Assembly (NCBI GenBank): GCA_940747215.1
Contig: CALNWS010000041.1
Coordinates: forward strand, 1-41,295
DNA from: an uncultured Paraburkholderia sp.
Lineage (GTDB): Bacteria; Pseudomonadota; Gammaproteobacteria; Burkholderiales; Burkholderiaceae
Length of the DNA stretch: 41,295 nucleotides
Direction: 5' to 3'
The translations under genes were made by a program, and so were the position numbers. Below are positions 19,224 through 28,252 of this stretch, in pieces. The notes beneath the pieces are model-generated. The model made no database searches and was not told the origin of the DNA. It worked only from the letters and a program-made list of their open reading frames with translations. Positions within the stretch are counted from its first letter, which is position 1. Every line of letters begins with the position of its first letter.

Positions 19224-19949
19224 TCAGGTGGCAAGAATAAGAAAAATGGCCGGCCGCTTGTACAGATCGGGCGCGGTCTTCTTTTTCCAGTCCGTCACTG
19301 AGTAGCTGGCGATCTGCTCCGTCGGCAGCGTGAGATCGACGGCCACGCAAACCAGCGTCGACGGCGCGCATGTGGCGAGCAACGTGTCGAGAAGCGCGCG
19401 GTTCCGATACGGCGTCTCAATGAAAATCTGCGTTTGCTTGCCTTTGCGCGACTGCTGTTTCAGCTCGCGCAGGCGTTTTGCGCGCTCGTTTGCGTCCACC
19501 GGCAGATAGCCGTGGAACGCGAAGCTCTGGCCATTCAGGCCCGACGCCATCAATGCCAGCAGGATAGAATTCGGTCCGACAAACGGCACGACCTTCACGC
19601 CGCGCTCATGCGCCCGCCGCACCAGCAACGCGCCCGGGTCGGCGACGGCCGGGCAGCCTGCTTCCGAGACGAGACCCGCATCGGTGCCGGCCAGCAACGG
19701 CGCGAGCAGCTTGTCGATTTCGCTGTTCGGCGTGTTGACGTTCAGTTCGCGAATCTCGATTTCCTGGATCGGCCGCTCGGTGCCGACTTTCTTCAGAAAT
19801 GCGCGCGTCGTTTTCGCGTTTTCGCCGATGTAATACTGCAGCGCCGCCGCGCGAGCCCGCACGGGCGCAGGCAGGACGGCGTCGAGCGCGTCGGCGTCGC
19901 CTTCGCCTTCGCCGAGCGTGTTCGGGATCAGATAAAGTGTGCCGCTCAT
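19224..19949 (-). CDS. SAM-dependent methyltransferase, tetrapyrrole-methylase fold (RsmI-related)
   Basis: The product of 241 residues belongs to the tetrapyrrole methylase superfamily, close to RsmI. It begins GTLYLIPNTLGEG, where RsmI has a GTLYVVATPIGN-type start. It carries VSEAGCPAVADPGALLVRRA and VVPFVGPNSILLALMASG, the cofactor-binding core, and FIETPYRN. It is shorter than true RsmI (about 290), which methylates C1402 of 16S rRNA, so I regard it as the short paralogue often found beside maf in Burkholderia; its target is not known to me. The ATG at 19949 overlaps the maf stop. The gene is intact although maf upstream of it is broken. Confidence 0.85.
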   Translation of the reverse strand: MSGTLYLIPNTLGEGEGDADALDAVLPAPVRARAAALQYYIGENAKTTRAFLKKVGTERPIQEIEIRELNVNTPNSEIDKLLAPLLAGTDAGLVSEAGCPAVADPGALLVRRAHERGVKVVPFVGPNSILLALMASGLNGQSFAFHGYLPVDANERAKRLRELKQQSRKGKQTQIFIETPYRNRALLDTLLATCAPSTLVCVAVDLTLPTEQIASYSVTDWKKKTAPDLYKRPAIFLILAT

Positions 19950-20569
19950 TGCGCCTCCAGAAGGGGATAGCCCGCGGCCAGCAACATGCGCGACAGCACG
20001 AAAGCGGCAGGCCGACGAGCGCCGTCGGGTCGTCCAAATGAATCGCTTCGAGCAGCGCAATGCCAAGGCCTTCGGACTTTGCGCTGCCGGCCACGTCGTA
20101 CGGCGTTTCGGCGCGCAGATAGCTTTCCAGCGCGGCATCCGGCAGATCGCGGAATTGCACGCGGGTAATCACGTCCGTCAACTGCGCAGAGTCTGAGCGG
20201 GTGTCGAACAGACATAGCGCGCTGTGGAACAGGACTTCGCGGCCGCGCATGGTTTGCAGTTGCGTAAGCGCTTTTTCATTTTCATGCGAGCCGGGTTTGC
20301 CGATCTGCAGGCCGTCATACGTTGCGACCTGGTCGGAACCGATCACGAGCGCGGCTCCATCGGTGGCGACCGCACGGGGCTTTTGCTTCGGAGAGCCGCA
20401 GCGCCGTGATTTCCGGCGTTTCACCGGCGAGCGGCGTTTCGTCGATGGCGGGGACAGCGACGTCGAATGGAATCCGCAGGCGTATCCGCAGGCGTTCGAG
20501 CAGTTCGCGGCGATAGGGCGAACTCGACGCCAGAATCAGGCTGGGCGGGCGTTTGCGGGAGTCTGGCAT
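19946..20569 (-). pseudogene. maf: Maf-family nucleotide pyrophosphatase, frameshifted
   Basis: Maf proteins hydrolyse non-canonical nucleoside triphosphates. The start at 20569 gives [17 protein letters not shown], the family signature. A 12-base tandem duplication adds RLRI in frame (positions 20472-20495). [15 protein letters not shown] is followed by a frameshift near 20395, where one extra C lengthens a CCC run. The second frame then holds [14 protein letters not shown], with the catalytic Asp, and AGSAKSEGLG. A last break near 20005 precedes an RMLLAAGYPLLEAQ end at 19946. The ancestral stop overlaps the start of the methyltransferase gene. Two frameshifts plus the duplication indicate a pseudogene. 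Confidence 0.9.
20472..20495 (-). repeat. Perfect 12-base tandem duplication in maf
   Basis: ATCCGCAGGCGT occurs twice without a gap (20472-20483 and 20484-20495). On the coding strand it duplicates Arg-Leu-Arg-Ile next to ELLE. Confidence 0.92.
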
Positions 20570-20886
20570 GGTCGATCTACGGCTGGAGAGGTGGGTCGTA
20601 CGGCGTTGCGCAAAGCGTGCGCATGTACGGGCTTAAGTGTTTGACTTGAAAAGACAAAGCGGATATGGCTTTGGGTTTTTCATCGGTATGCTATTGCGCG
20701 AGAGCGCTTTAAAGCCGCAACAAAACGGCTAAAAAGTCGCCACGCAGGTCGCAAGCGTGGGACAGTCGAGGGAAGTCAGGGTCACCCAGAAGGGCAGCCT
20801 AGTTTATACCCCCGGTCTCGATCCTGACCTGACATCTCGCAAAAATCCGGCCTAGAATTTGGCCAGAAACTCTCTCTGCAAAGTCC
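20570..20886. other. Region between maf and the truncated yceD
   Basis: These 317 bases should include the 5' part of yceD in an ancestral arrangement, but no frame resembles the YceD N-terminus. A TTGACT box at 20641-20646 stands 17 bases before TATGGC, a weak promoter candidate. The composition is poorer in GC than the flanking genes. No transposon end is visible. Confidence 0.4.
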
Positions 20887-21315
20887 ATGTGGTCGGTCAT
20901 TGTGCACGGCACAGACACATACGTGGGTCTTCGCCTTATATTGAGGATGGCGATTCACGGTTCCGTGTGGCTCGAATGCCAGCGGTGCATGACGCCCTAC
21001 CTGCAAGCACTTAACGTCGATGCAACTTATCGGATCGTCAATAATGAGGCGGAAGCCGAAGAGTTTCCGCTCGACGAGGATGAAGTCGAAGTGATCGTAG
21101 GTTCCAAGCATTTCGATCTCGTCGACTTGATCGAAGAGGAGTTGCTGCTTTCCTTGCCGCTCGTGCCCAAGCACGAGGTGTGTCCCAAGGTTCACGAGAG
21201 TCTTCTCTCGGGTGCCGACGGCACGAAAGGCGTGGGCGACGAGCCCGAGCGGCCGAATCCGTTTGCAGCACTCGAAAGTCTTAAGCGCGGCGAGCCGGGC
21301 GACAAGAAGCATTGA
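20887..21315 (+). pseudogene. yceD: YceD (DUF177), N-terminal part lost
   Basis: From about 20941 the text is a clear YceD/DUF177 protein. It has AIHGSVWLECQRCMTPY with the two conserved cysteines, FPLDEDEVEVIV, DLVDLIEEELLLSLPLVPKH and a C-terminus ending EPGDKKH. E. coli YceD is linked to 23S rRNA maturation and the gene precedes rpmF in most proteobacteria, as here. Relatives have about 60 further N-terminal residues. Here the first codons (MWSVIVHGTDTYVGL) show no similarity, and an extra A in CCTTATATTGAGG (about 20940) shifts the frame just before the conserved part. A shortened protein from the ATG at 20947 is still possible, so 'truncated' is surer than 'dead'. Confidence 0.7.
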
Positions 21316-21416
21316 ACAGTTGCATGGGAGCGCGATGCGGGCGCATTGGCCATCTGGCCAATGACGGAGACCGGATCGGGCTGTGTTAGAATTCGAAAAA
21401 TTTTTAGGAGTTAGTC

Positions 21417-21596
21417 ATGGCAGTTCAACAAAATAAGAAGTCGCCGTCGAAGCGCGGCATGCACCGTTCGCACGATTTCCTGACGGCAGTGCCGCTGGCC
21501 GTGGAACCGAGCACGGGCGAAGTGCGTCTGCGTCACCACGTTAGCCCGAACGGCTACTATCGCGGTAAGAAAGTCGTCAAGACGAAGAACGACTAA
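21417..21596 (+). CDS. rpmF: 50S ribosomal protein L32
   Basis: This short gene encodes 59 residues starting [20 protein letters not shown], the L32 signature, and ending in a basic KKVVKTKND tail. The middle [17 protein letters not shown] is typical of betaproteobacterial L32, which lacks the zinc-binding cysteines of other forms. A good ribosome binding site, AGGAG, lies ten bases before the ATG. It lies between yceD and plsX, the conserved order. The stop codon is embedded in a 14-base tandem duplication that follows without changing the product. Confidence 0.97.
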   Translation: MAVQQNKKSPSKRGMHRSHDFLTAVPLAVEPSTGEVRLRHHVSPNGYYRGKKVVKTKND

Positions 21597-21609
21597 CGAA
21601 GAACGACTA
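21582..21609 (+). repeat. 14-base tandem duplication at the rpmF stop codon
   Basis: ACGAAGAACGACTA occurs at 21582-21595 and directly again at 21596-21609. The first copy contains the last codons and part of the stop of rpmF. The second lies in the 3' untranslated region and is neutral. Confidence 0.92.
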
Positions 21610-21683
21610 ATCGTTTCACTGCGTTGCGCCATCTGGTGTTTCGCGTGGCGATCGGCTCGTTTGACATTTTCCTGGCTAGGCAA

Positions 21684-21712
21684 GAAGGCGGCATTCAACT
21701 GCCGCTTTTTTG
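21684..21712 (+). terminator. Terminator between rpmF and plsX
   Basis: The stem GCGGCA / TGCCGC with a six-base loop, extended by A/T pairs, is followed by seven T residues. It would end the yceD-rpmF transcript, perhaps incompletely, before plsX. Confidence 0.75.
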
Positions 21713-21782
21713 TGTCGATCGAAACGGGCGCTGCGGCGCTTGCAACGATCCCATGCAGAGTGTCTGAACTTCGACGCACTCC

Positions 21783-22862
21783 ATGACAGTAAAGCTCACG
21801 ATAGATTGCATGGGAGGCGACCACGGCCCGTCCGTGACCGTTCCCGCTGCCGTCAACTTCGTTCGTTCGCATCCCGATGCGCAATTGCTGCTCGTTGGCA
21901 TTGAAACTGCGATTCGTGCGCAGTTGAAGAAGTTGAAGGCTCAGGACCTGCCGGCGCTGACCGTCGTGCCTGCTTCCGAGATCGTCGCAATGGACGATCC
22001 GGTCGAAGTCGCGCTGCGCAAGAAAAAAGATTCATCCATGCGCGTGGCGCTGAACCGCGTCAAGGAAGGCGAGGCGCAAGCCTGCATTTCCGCCGGCAAT
22101 ACCGGCGCGCTCATGGCAGTCTCGCGTTACGTGCTGAAAACGCTGGCGGGCATTGAACGCCCCGCTATCGCGTCGGCACTGCCCAATCCCAATGGCTACA
22201 CGATGATGCTCGACCTAGGCGCCAACGTCGACTGCGAGCCGCAGCATCTGCTGCAGTTCGCGGAGATGGGGCACGCGCTCGTGTCCGCGCTGGAAGGTCG
22301 TGAGCGGCCCACCATCGGGCTGCTCAATATCGGCGAAGAAGTCATCAAGGGCAACGACACCATCAAACGCGCCGGCGAACTGCTGCGCTCGAGTACACTT
22401 AACTTTCACGGCAACGTCGAAGGTAACGACATCTTCAAGGGCACGGTCGACGTCATCGTCTGCGACGGTTTTGTCGGCAACGTCGCGCTGAAGACGTCGG
22501 AAGGGCTCGCGCAGATGCTCTCCAACATCATCAAGGAAGAGTTCGGCCGTTCGTGGCTCACCAAGGTGATGGCGATACTCGCGTTGCCGGTGTTGATGCG
22601 TTTCAAGAAGCGTGTCGATCATCGGCAATACAATGGCGCGGCGCTACTCGGCCTGCGTGATCTCGTCATCAAGAGCCACGGTTCGGCGGACGCATACGGG
22701 TTTGAGTGGGCTATCAAACGCGGGTATGATGCCGTCAAAAACGGCGTGCTGGAACGCCTTGCGCGGGCAATGGAAGAGAACGCGGGTTCTCTGGAACAGG
22801 CCGCGCGCGACGCGAGCGGTGCGGGTCACGAAAGCCCGATAGCAGGCCATGCCGAGCCCTAA
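21783..22862 (+). CDS. plsX: Phosphate acyltransferase PlsX
   Basis: PlsX converts acyl-ACP and phosphate into acyl-phosphate for the first acylation of glycerol-3-phosphate. The 359-residue product starts with the family signature [11 protein letters not shown]. It contains [12 protein letters not shown] (about 101-112), [21 protein letters not shown] and the YNGAALLGL segment, all diagnostic. Upstream spacing from rpmF and downstream spacing to fabH (23 bases) match the usual rpmF-plsX-fabH arrangement. It acts as a peripheral inner-membrane enzyme. There is no lesion. Confidence 0.97.
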   Translation: MTVKLTIDCMGGDHGPSVTVPAAVNFVRSHPDAQLLLVGIETAIRAQLKKLKAQDLPALTVVPASEIVAMDDPVEVALRKKKDSSMRVALNRVKEGEAQACISAGNTGALMAVSRYVLKTLAGIERPAIASALPNPNGYTMMLDLGANVDCEPQHLLQFAEMGHALVSALEGRERPTIGLLNIGEEVIKGNDTIKRAGELLRSSTLNFHGNVEGNDIFKGTVDVIVCDGFVGNVALKTSEGLAQMLSNIIKEEFGRSWLTKVMAILALPVLMRFKKRVDHRQYNGAALLGLRDLVIKSHGSADAYGFEWAIKRGYDAVKNGVLERLARAMEENAGSLEQAARDASGAGHESPIAGHAEP

Positions 22863-22885
22863 GCTGCGCAATCCTCGAAGGCATA

Positions 22886-23875
22886 ATGGCTCAATCGACA
22901 ATTTATTCCCGCATGCTGGGCACCGGCAGCTATCTGCCGCCTCAGCGCGTGACCAATCAGGATCTGGCTGACCGTCTCGCCAAGCAGGGTGTCGAGACCA
23001 GCGACGAGTGGATCGTTGCGCGCACGGGCATTCACGCGCGCCACTTCGCCGCGCCCGACGTCACCACCAGCGACCTCGCACTCATCGCATCGCAGCGCGC
23101 AATCGAAGCGGCGGACATCGATCCGCAGTCTATCGATCTGATCATCGTCGCCACCTCCACACCCGACTTCGTGTTTCCGAGTACCGCATGCCTGTTGCAG
23201 AACAAGCTCGGTATCCGCAACAACGGCGCGGCGTTCGACGTGCAGGCCGTCTGTTCCGGCTTCGCGTACGCGGTCGCAACGGCGGACAGCTTCATTCGCA
23301 GCGGTCAGCATCGTACGGCACTCGTGACCGGTGCGGAAACCTTCTCGCGCATTCTCGACTTCAACGACCGCACCACCTGCGTGCTGTTCGGCGATGGCGC
23401 GGGCACAGTGATCCTGCAGGCATCAGAAGAGCCGGGTGTTCTGGCGAGCGCTTTGCACGCCGACGGCAGCCACTCGAACATTCTCTGCACGCCGGGCAAC
23501 GTGAACGGCGGCGTGGTCGCCGGCAGCGCGTTCCTGCACATGGACGGCCAAGCGGTGTTCAAACTTGCCGTCAACGTTCTGGAAAAGGTCGCGGTCGAGG
23601 CGCTGGCCAAGGCCGATCTTTCGGCCGACCAGATCGACTGGCTGATCCCGCATCAGGCCAATATCCGCATCATGCAGAGCACCTGCCGAAAGCTCGGCTT
23701 GCCGCAGGAACGCATGGTCGTCACAGTGGACGAGCATGGCAATACGTCGGCGGCGTCCATTCCGCTCGCATTCGACGTCGCCGTACGTGACGGCCGCATC
23801 AAGCGCGGCCAGAACGTGCTGATCGAAGGTGTTGGCGGCGGCTTCACGTGGGGCGCGTCAGTTATCCGCTACTAA
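22886..23875 (+). CDS. fabH: 3-oxoacyl-ACP synthase III (FabH)
   Basis: FabH condenses acetyl-CoA with malonyl-ACP to start type II fatty-acid synthesis. The 329-residue product has the catalytic triad Cys123 (VQAVCSGF), His256 (IPHQAN) and Asn286 (HGNTSAAS). [10 protein letters not shown] and [15 protein letters not shown], the family C-terminus, are present. The gene follows plsX closely in a fab operon and is intact. Confidence 0.97.
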   Translation: MAQSTIYSRMLGTGSYLPPQRVTNQDLADRLAKQGVETSDEWIVARTGIHARHFAAPDVTTSDLALIASQRAIEAADIDPQSIDLIIVATSTPDFVFPSTACLLQNKLGIRNNGAAFDVQAVCSGFAYAVATADSFIRSGQHRTALVTGAETFSRILDFNDRTTCVLFGDGAGTVILQASEEPGVLASALHADGSHSNILCTPGNVNGGVVAGSAFLHMDGQAVFKLAVNVLEKVAVEALAKADLSADQIDWLIPHQANIRIMQSTCRKLGLPQERMVVTVDEHGNTSAASIPLAFDVAVRDGRIKRGQNVLIEGVGGGFTWGASVIRY

Positions 23876-23974
23876 TCGCGGCGACGAAACCGGGGCAGCG
23901 CGTAATTGGTGCCCGTGCGCGCCGAATGAGGGCGCGCGCCACCCACATCTAACAACATCGAATTTGGGGACGTT

Positions 23975-24916
23975 ATGAAATTTGCGTTCGTTTTTCCTGG
24001 GCAAGGCTCGCAGTCGGTTGGCATGCTCAACGCGTTCGCCGATCACGCTGTCGTGCGTGAGACGGTTCAGGAAGCGTCCGACGCGCTCAATCAGGACCTC
24101 GGCAAACTGATCGCCGAAGGCCCGGCCGAAGATCTGAATCTCACCACCAACACCCAGCCCGTCATGCTGACGGCCGCCTACGCGATCTATCGCGCGTGGC
24201 TGTGGCTGGCCGCAGGCGGGCCGCCGCCGTCCGTCGTCGCGGGTCATAGCCTCGGCGAATACACGGCGCTCGTCGCGGCCGGCGCGCTCACGTTCAGCGA
24301 CGCCGTGCCGCTCGTGCGCTTCCGTGCGCAAGCCATGCAAACGGCGGTGCCGGTGGGCGAAGGCGGCATGGCCGCGATCCTCGGCCTTGACGACGACACC
24401 GTGCGTGCCGTGTGCGCGGAAGCTTCGTCGGCGGGCGTGGTCGAAGCGGTTAATTTCAATGCGCCGGCGCAAGTCATTATCGCGGGCAGCAAAGCCGCGG
24501 TCGAAAAAGCGTGTGAAGTGGCCAAGGCAAAGGGCGCGAAGCGCGCGTTGCCGCTGCCGGTGTCGGCACCGTTTCACTCGTCGCTCCTCAAGCCCGCGTC
24601 GGATCAACTGCGCGAGTACATCGCCAGCATCAACGTCGAAGTGCCGTCCATTCCGGTGATCAACAACGTCGACGTCACGATCGTCAACGAGCCGGTCAAG
24701 ATCAAGGACGCGCTCGTGCGCCAAGCCGCAGGTCCCGTGCGCTGGGTCGAAAGCGTGCAGGCCATGGCTGCGCAGGGCGTCACGCACGTGATTGGATGCG
24801 GACCGGGCAAGGTGCTTGCAGGTCTCACGAAGTGTATCGACGGCAACCTCGTCGGCGCGTCGGTTTTCGATCCGGCTTCGCTCGAAGAAACGCTGAAGCT
24901 CGTCACGGCGGCCTGA
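23975..24916 (+). CDS. fabD: Malonyl-CoA:ACP transacylase (FabD)
   Basis: FabD moves the malonyl group from CoA to ACP, supplying the two-carbon donor. The 313-residue protein has the oxyanion loop FPGQGSQ (8-14), nucleophile Ser92 in GHSLGEYTA and catalytic His201 in APFHSS. NFNAPAQVIIAG is the usual core segment. A 99-base gap after fabH contains a GC-rich inverted repeat but no T-run. The gene is intact. Confidence 0.97.
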   Translation: MKFAFVFPGQGSQSVGMLNAFADHAVVRETVQEASDALNQDLGKLIAEGPAEDLNLTTNTQPVMLTAAYAIYRAWLWLAAGGPPPSVVAGHSLGEYTALVAAGALTFSDAVPLVRFRAQAMQTAVPVGEGGMAAILGLDDDTVRAVCAEASSAGVVEAVNFNAPAQVIIAGSKAAVEKACEVAKAKGAKRALPLPVSAPFHSSLLKPASDQLREYIASINVEVPSIPVINNVDVTIVNEPVKIKDALVRQAAGPVRWVESVQAMAAQGVTHVIGCGPGKVLAGLTKCIDGNLVGASVFDPASLEETLKLVTAA

Positions 24917-25034
24917 ATCGTCGCGCGTTCACCGCACGTGCCTCGAGCAGCGGTCACACGCGAATCGCGCACGATTAGCTGCAGCATTCGCATCAGGAAT
25001 CAATCAGCCCTCCGAAGGGCAATCGGACTGACAG

Positions 25035-25784
25035 ATGGAAAAGACTCTCGACAAGCAGATCGCAATCGTCACGGGCGCATCGCGCGGCATTGGCCGTGCC
25101 ATCGCCATGGAACTGGCGGGCCAAGGCGCGACGGTCATCGGCACGGCAACGAGTGAAAGCGGCGCGGCCGCCATCACTGAAGCCTTCAACGCTGCCGGCA
25201 TAAGTGGCCGCGGCGCCGTGCTCAACGTGAACGCCGCCGCCGCAGCCGAAGCGCTGATCGACGGCACCGTGAAGGAATTCGGCGCGCTGAACGTGCTCGT
25301 GAACAACGCGGGCATCACGCAGGACCAGCTCGCCATGCGCATGAAGGACGACGACTGGGACGCCGTCGTCGACACCAACCTGAAGTCGGTCTTCCGCCTG
25401 TCGCGCGCCGTGCTGCACCCGATGATGAAAGCGAAGGGCGGCCGCATCATAAACATCACGTCGGTAGTGGGTTCGGCCGGGAATCCTGGTCAGATCAATT
25501 ACGCGGCTGCGAAAGCGGGCGTAGCAGGCATGACGCGTGCGCTTGCTCGCGAGATCGGCAGCCGCGGCATTACCGTGAACTGCGTGGCGCCCGGTTTCAT
25601 CGATACGGACATGACGAAAACTCTGCCGGAAGAGCAGCAAACCGTGCTCAAAACGCAGATTCCGCTCGGCCGTCTCGGCAGCCCGGAAGATATCGCGCAC
25701 GCTGTCGTGTTCCTAGCTTCGCCGCAAGCGGGCTATATCACCGGCACGACGCTGCACGTGAATGGCGGAATGTACATGTCGTAA
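25035..25784 (+). CDS. fabG: 3-oxoacyl-ACP reductase (FabG)
   Basis: FabG is the NADPH-dependent ketoreductase of the elongation cycle. The 249-residue short-chain dehydrogenase has the cofactor motif TGASRGIG (13-20), NNAG (90-93) and the catalytic Ser143, Tyr156 and Lys160 (YAAAK). The C-terminus ends in GGMYMS, as in most FabG. The start at 25035 (MEKTLDKQIAIVTG) gives the standard short N-terminus. It follows fabD after about 120 bases. Confidence 0.97.
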   Translation: MEKTLDKQIAIVTGASRGIGRAIAMELAGQGATVIGTATSESGAAAITEAFNAAGISGRGAVLNVNAAAAAEALIDGTVKEFGALNVLVNNAGITQDQLAMRMKDDDWDAVVDTNLKSVFRLSRAVLHPMMKAKGGRIINITSVVGSAGNPGQINYAAAKAGVAGMTRALAREIGSRGITVNCVAPGFIDTDMTKTLPEEQQTVLKTQIPLGRLGSPEDIAHAVVFLASPQAGYITGTTLHVNGGMYMS

Positions 25785-25937
25785 CCAATTTCGGTTACTA
25801 TCCGCGCCTTGATGCGTTTGCAAATGCGTAAGGCGCATGCCTTTTGACAGCAACTGGATGAGTCGCTTTTTTGCCGGGTCAAACCTGATAAAATGCGCGC
25901 ACTGTATTTTTGAACTTCTTTTTCCCTTGGAGGGATG

Positions 25938-26177
25938 ATGGACAATATTGAACAGCGCGTCAAGAAGATCGTCGCAGAACAACTGGGCGTTGCAGAAGCT
26001 GAAATCAAGAACGAATCTTCGTTCGTCAACGACCTCGGCGCCGACTCGCTCGACACCGTTGAACTCGTGATGGCTCTCGAAGACGAATTCGGCATGGAAA
26101 TTCCGGATGAAGAAGCCGAGAAGATCACCACCGTTCAGCAAGCGATCGACTACGCTCGCGCGAACGTCAAGGCCTAA
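25938..26177 (+). CDS. acpP: Acyl carrier protein
   Basis: The 79-residue acidic protein [12 protein letters not shown] carries growing acyl chains on 4'-phosphopantetheine. The prosthetic group is attached at Ser37 in [11 protein letters not shown], by AcpS, whose gene is at 39.6 kb in this window. The first of two consecutive ATGs (25935) is less likely; the second (25938) gives the canonical start, behind a strong GGAGG. A -10-like TAAAAT lies at 25889-25894. Separate promoter and terminator signals around it would allow the high ACP levels that cells need. Confidence 0.97.
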   Translation: MDNIEQRVKKIVAEQLGVAEAEIKNESSFVNDLGADSLDTVELVMALEDEFGMEIPDEEAEKITTVQQAIDYARANVKA

Positions 26178-26321
26178 AGTCATTCGCGCCTGCGTTTCTG
26201 CGTTGGCAGCGTATGACGCCTTGCCATGCCGGTTGCCGGCAGCAGCGGGGTTGGCGCTTTTTGCCGTGCAGGCGGCGGCGATGTTGACAGCGCAGTATTC
26301 CGCGCGATTGCCGACTTAAAC

Positions 26322-26374
26322 AGCCACAGGGCACACAGGGCAGGTTCCTGTGGCCGCTGTGGCTTTTGCTTTTG
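26322..26374 (+). terminator. Possible terminator or attenuator between acpP and fabF
   Basis: The arms AGCCACAG (26322-26329) and CTGTGGCT (26357-26364) are complementary, with a second CCACAGG/CCTGTGG pairing possible inside. The sequence then reads TTTGCTTTTG. This would partly separate abundant acpP mRNA from fabF. The T-run is interrupted, so the call is moderate. Confidence 0.5.
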
Positions 26375-26400
26375 TCATCTATGATGAAAAAGGGATTACC

Positions 26401-27639
26401 GTGAGCCGCCGTCGTGTTGTTGTTACAGGCTTGGGGCTGATATCGCCTGTTGGCAATAATGTTGCCGACGGTTGGGCCAATCTGGTCGCCGGCAAGTCAG
26501 GTATTGCCAATATTACGAAGTTCGACGCGTCGAACTTCTCGACTCGTTTCGCCGGCGAGGTGAAGGGCTTCAATATCGAGGACTACATCCCCGGTAAGGA
26601 AGCGCGCCACATGGATACGTTCATCCACTACGGCGTGGCTGCAGGCATCCAGGCGATGAAGGATAGCGGCCTCGAAGTCACCGACGAGAACTCGGAGCGT
26701 ATCGGCGTCGTCGTCGGTTCGGGTATCGGCGGTCTGCCGATGATCGAAGTGACGCAAACCGAACTGCTCAACCGCGGCCCGCGCCGTATTTCGCCGTTCT
26801 TCGTGCCGGCGTCGATCATCAACATGATCTCAGGCCATCTGTCGATCAAGTTCGGCATCAAGGGTCCGAATCTTGCCATCGTCACGGCGTGTACCACCGG
26901 TTTGCATTGCATCGGTGAAGCATCGCGTCTGATCGAATACGGTGACGCCGACGTGATGATCGCGGGCGGTGCGGAATCCACCGTGTCGCCGCTAGGTATC
27001 GGCGGCTTCGCGGCGGCGCGCGCGCTGTCGCAACGCAACGACGATCCGGCAACGGCGAGCCGTCCGTGGGACAAGGACCGCGACGGTTTCGTGCTGGGCG
27101 AGGGTGCGGGCGTGATGGTGCTCGAAGAGTACGAACACGCGAAAGCACGCGGCGCGAAGATCTATGCTGAAGTTGGCGGCTACGGCATGAGCGGCGACGC
27201 GTATCATATGACCGCTCCGCTCGAAGACGGCGACGGTGCACGCCGCTGCATGCTCGCGGCCATGAAGAACGCGGGTATCAATGTCGACCAGGTGAACTAC
27301 CTGAACGCGCACGGTACGTCCACGCCGCTCGGCGATCTGGCGGAAACCACCGGCATCAAGCGCGCATTCGGCGATCACGCTAAAGGCATGGTCGTGAATT
27401 CGACCAAGTCGATGACGGGTCACCTGCTGGGCGGCGCGGGCGGTCTCGAGTCCGTGTTCACCGTGCTGGCCGTGCATCACCAGATCTCGCCGCCGACCAT
27501 CAACATCTTCAATCAGGATCCGGAATGTGATCTCGATTACTGCGCCAACACCGCGCGGGAGATGAAGATCGACGTGGCATTGAAGAACTCGTTCGGCTTT
27601 GGCGGCACGAACGGCACCTTGGTCTTCAAGCGCGCCTGA
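26401..27639 (+). CDS. fabF: 3-oxoacyl-ACP synthase II (FabF)
   Basis: FabF elongates acyl-ACP chains by condensation with malonyl-ACP. The 412-residue protein has catalytic Cys164 ([10 protein letters not shown]), His304 ([11 protein letters not shown]) and His341 ([12 protein letters not shown]), and the C-terminal [15 protein letters not shown]. The GTG at 26401 is chosen because it starts the family's usual [17 protein letters not shown]. Upstream in-frame ATGs would add an unrelated leader. It closes the fab cluster and is followed by a small membrane-protein gene. Confidence 0.96.
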   Translation: MSRRRVVVTGLGLISPVGNNVADGWANLVAGKSGIANITKFDASNFSTRFAGEVKGFNIEDYIPGKEARHMDTFIHYGVAAGIQAMKDSGLEVTDENSERIGVVVGSGIGGLPMIEVTQTELLNRGPRRISPFFVPASIINMISGHLSIKFGIKGPNLAIVTACTTGLHCIGEASRLIEYGDADVMIAGGAESTVSPLGIGGFAAARALSQRNDDPATASRPWDKDRDGFVLGEGAGVMVLEEYEHAKARGAKIYAEVGGYGMSGDAYHMTAPLEDGDGARRCMLAAMKNAGINVDQVNYLNAHGTSTPLGDLAETTGIKRAFGDHAKGMVVNSTKSMTGHLLGGAGGLESVFTVLAVHHQISPPTINIFNQDPECDLDYCANTAREMKIDVALKNSFGFGGTNGTLVFKRA

Positions 27640-27654
27640 TCGCCCGATCATTCG

Positions 27655-28140
27655 GTGACGCGCCAATCTTCGACGCCGGCTCTGCCGGCGCCCAGTCCTG
27701 AATCAGCGGCAATCGCGGAAGCGGCGCAGAACATCGTTCTGCGCCGCTCCGGTTTCATGCTTGCTGCGCAGGGAATATTCGTCCTGACTGCGACGTTTGC
27801 GGTTTACCACTGTCTCGCGTCGTATCTCAGCACGTGGCAGGATGTGCCGCTGGCGTTGGCAGTCGGCGCGTTGTTCCTGCTGTCTGTCGTGCGGAACGAG
27901 AGGGTGCGGCCGTCGATGTTGAAGATCGGGGCAGACGGACTGTCGGCTTGGAATCAAGCGGGCGATCTGCTTATGCAAGGCCGCATTGCCGGTTGCGCAC
28001 ACTGGAGTGACCGTTTGCTGGTGCTGGTGTTGAAGCCGGACCACGGCGTTTTGCGTACCTTGCTGTTGCCCGCCGACGCACTTGCAATGTCCGCGTTCCG
28101 GAAACTCGCGGTGCTGGGCCGGCGTGCTGTTGGCGCCTGA
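27655..28140 (+). CDS. Membrane protein between fabF and rpoE (YgfX-like)
   Basis: The 161-residue product starts at a GTG 15 bases after fabF. After a proline/alanine-rich leader it has two hydrophobic helices, about 33-54 (FMLAAQGIFVLTATFAVYHCL) and 66-80 (LALAVGALFLLSVV). A soluble part of about 80 residues follows, with WNQAGDLLMQGRI and HWSDRLLVLVLKPD. Topology and position recall the YgfX family of small two-helix inner-membrane proteins encoded next to regulators. The resemblance is by layout more than by a firm motif. Confidence 0.7.
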   Translation: MTRQSSTPALPAPSPESAAIAEAAQNIVLRRSGFMLAAQGIFVLTATFAVYHCLASYLSTWQDVPLALAVGALFLLSVVRNERVRPSMLKIGADGLSAWNQAGDLLMQGRIAGCAHWSDRLLVLVLKPDHGVLRTLLLPADALAMSAFRKLAVLGRRAVGA

Positions 28141-28216
28141 CTGTAAAGACTGTAACCGCTGTTACCTGCGTAACGTGCCCAGATGACGGGGACGCTACAA
28201 TGGTGCCCCGCTGTGC

Positions 28217-28236
28217 GCCCTATATCGCCCTATATA
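28217..28236 (+). repeat. Ten-base direct duplication upstream of rpoE
   Basis: GCCCTATATC at 28217-28226 is followed directly by GCCCTATATA at 28227-28236, so nine of ten bases match. It lies 17 bases before the rpoE start, in the leader or promoter region. Confidence 0.7.
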
Positions 28237-28252
28237 TAAACGGATTTATCAG

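Noticed and set aside
19224..19949. Calling the methyltransferase rsmI
   Set aside because: It is about 50 residues shorter than RsmI and has a different N-terminal motif; I named only the related family.
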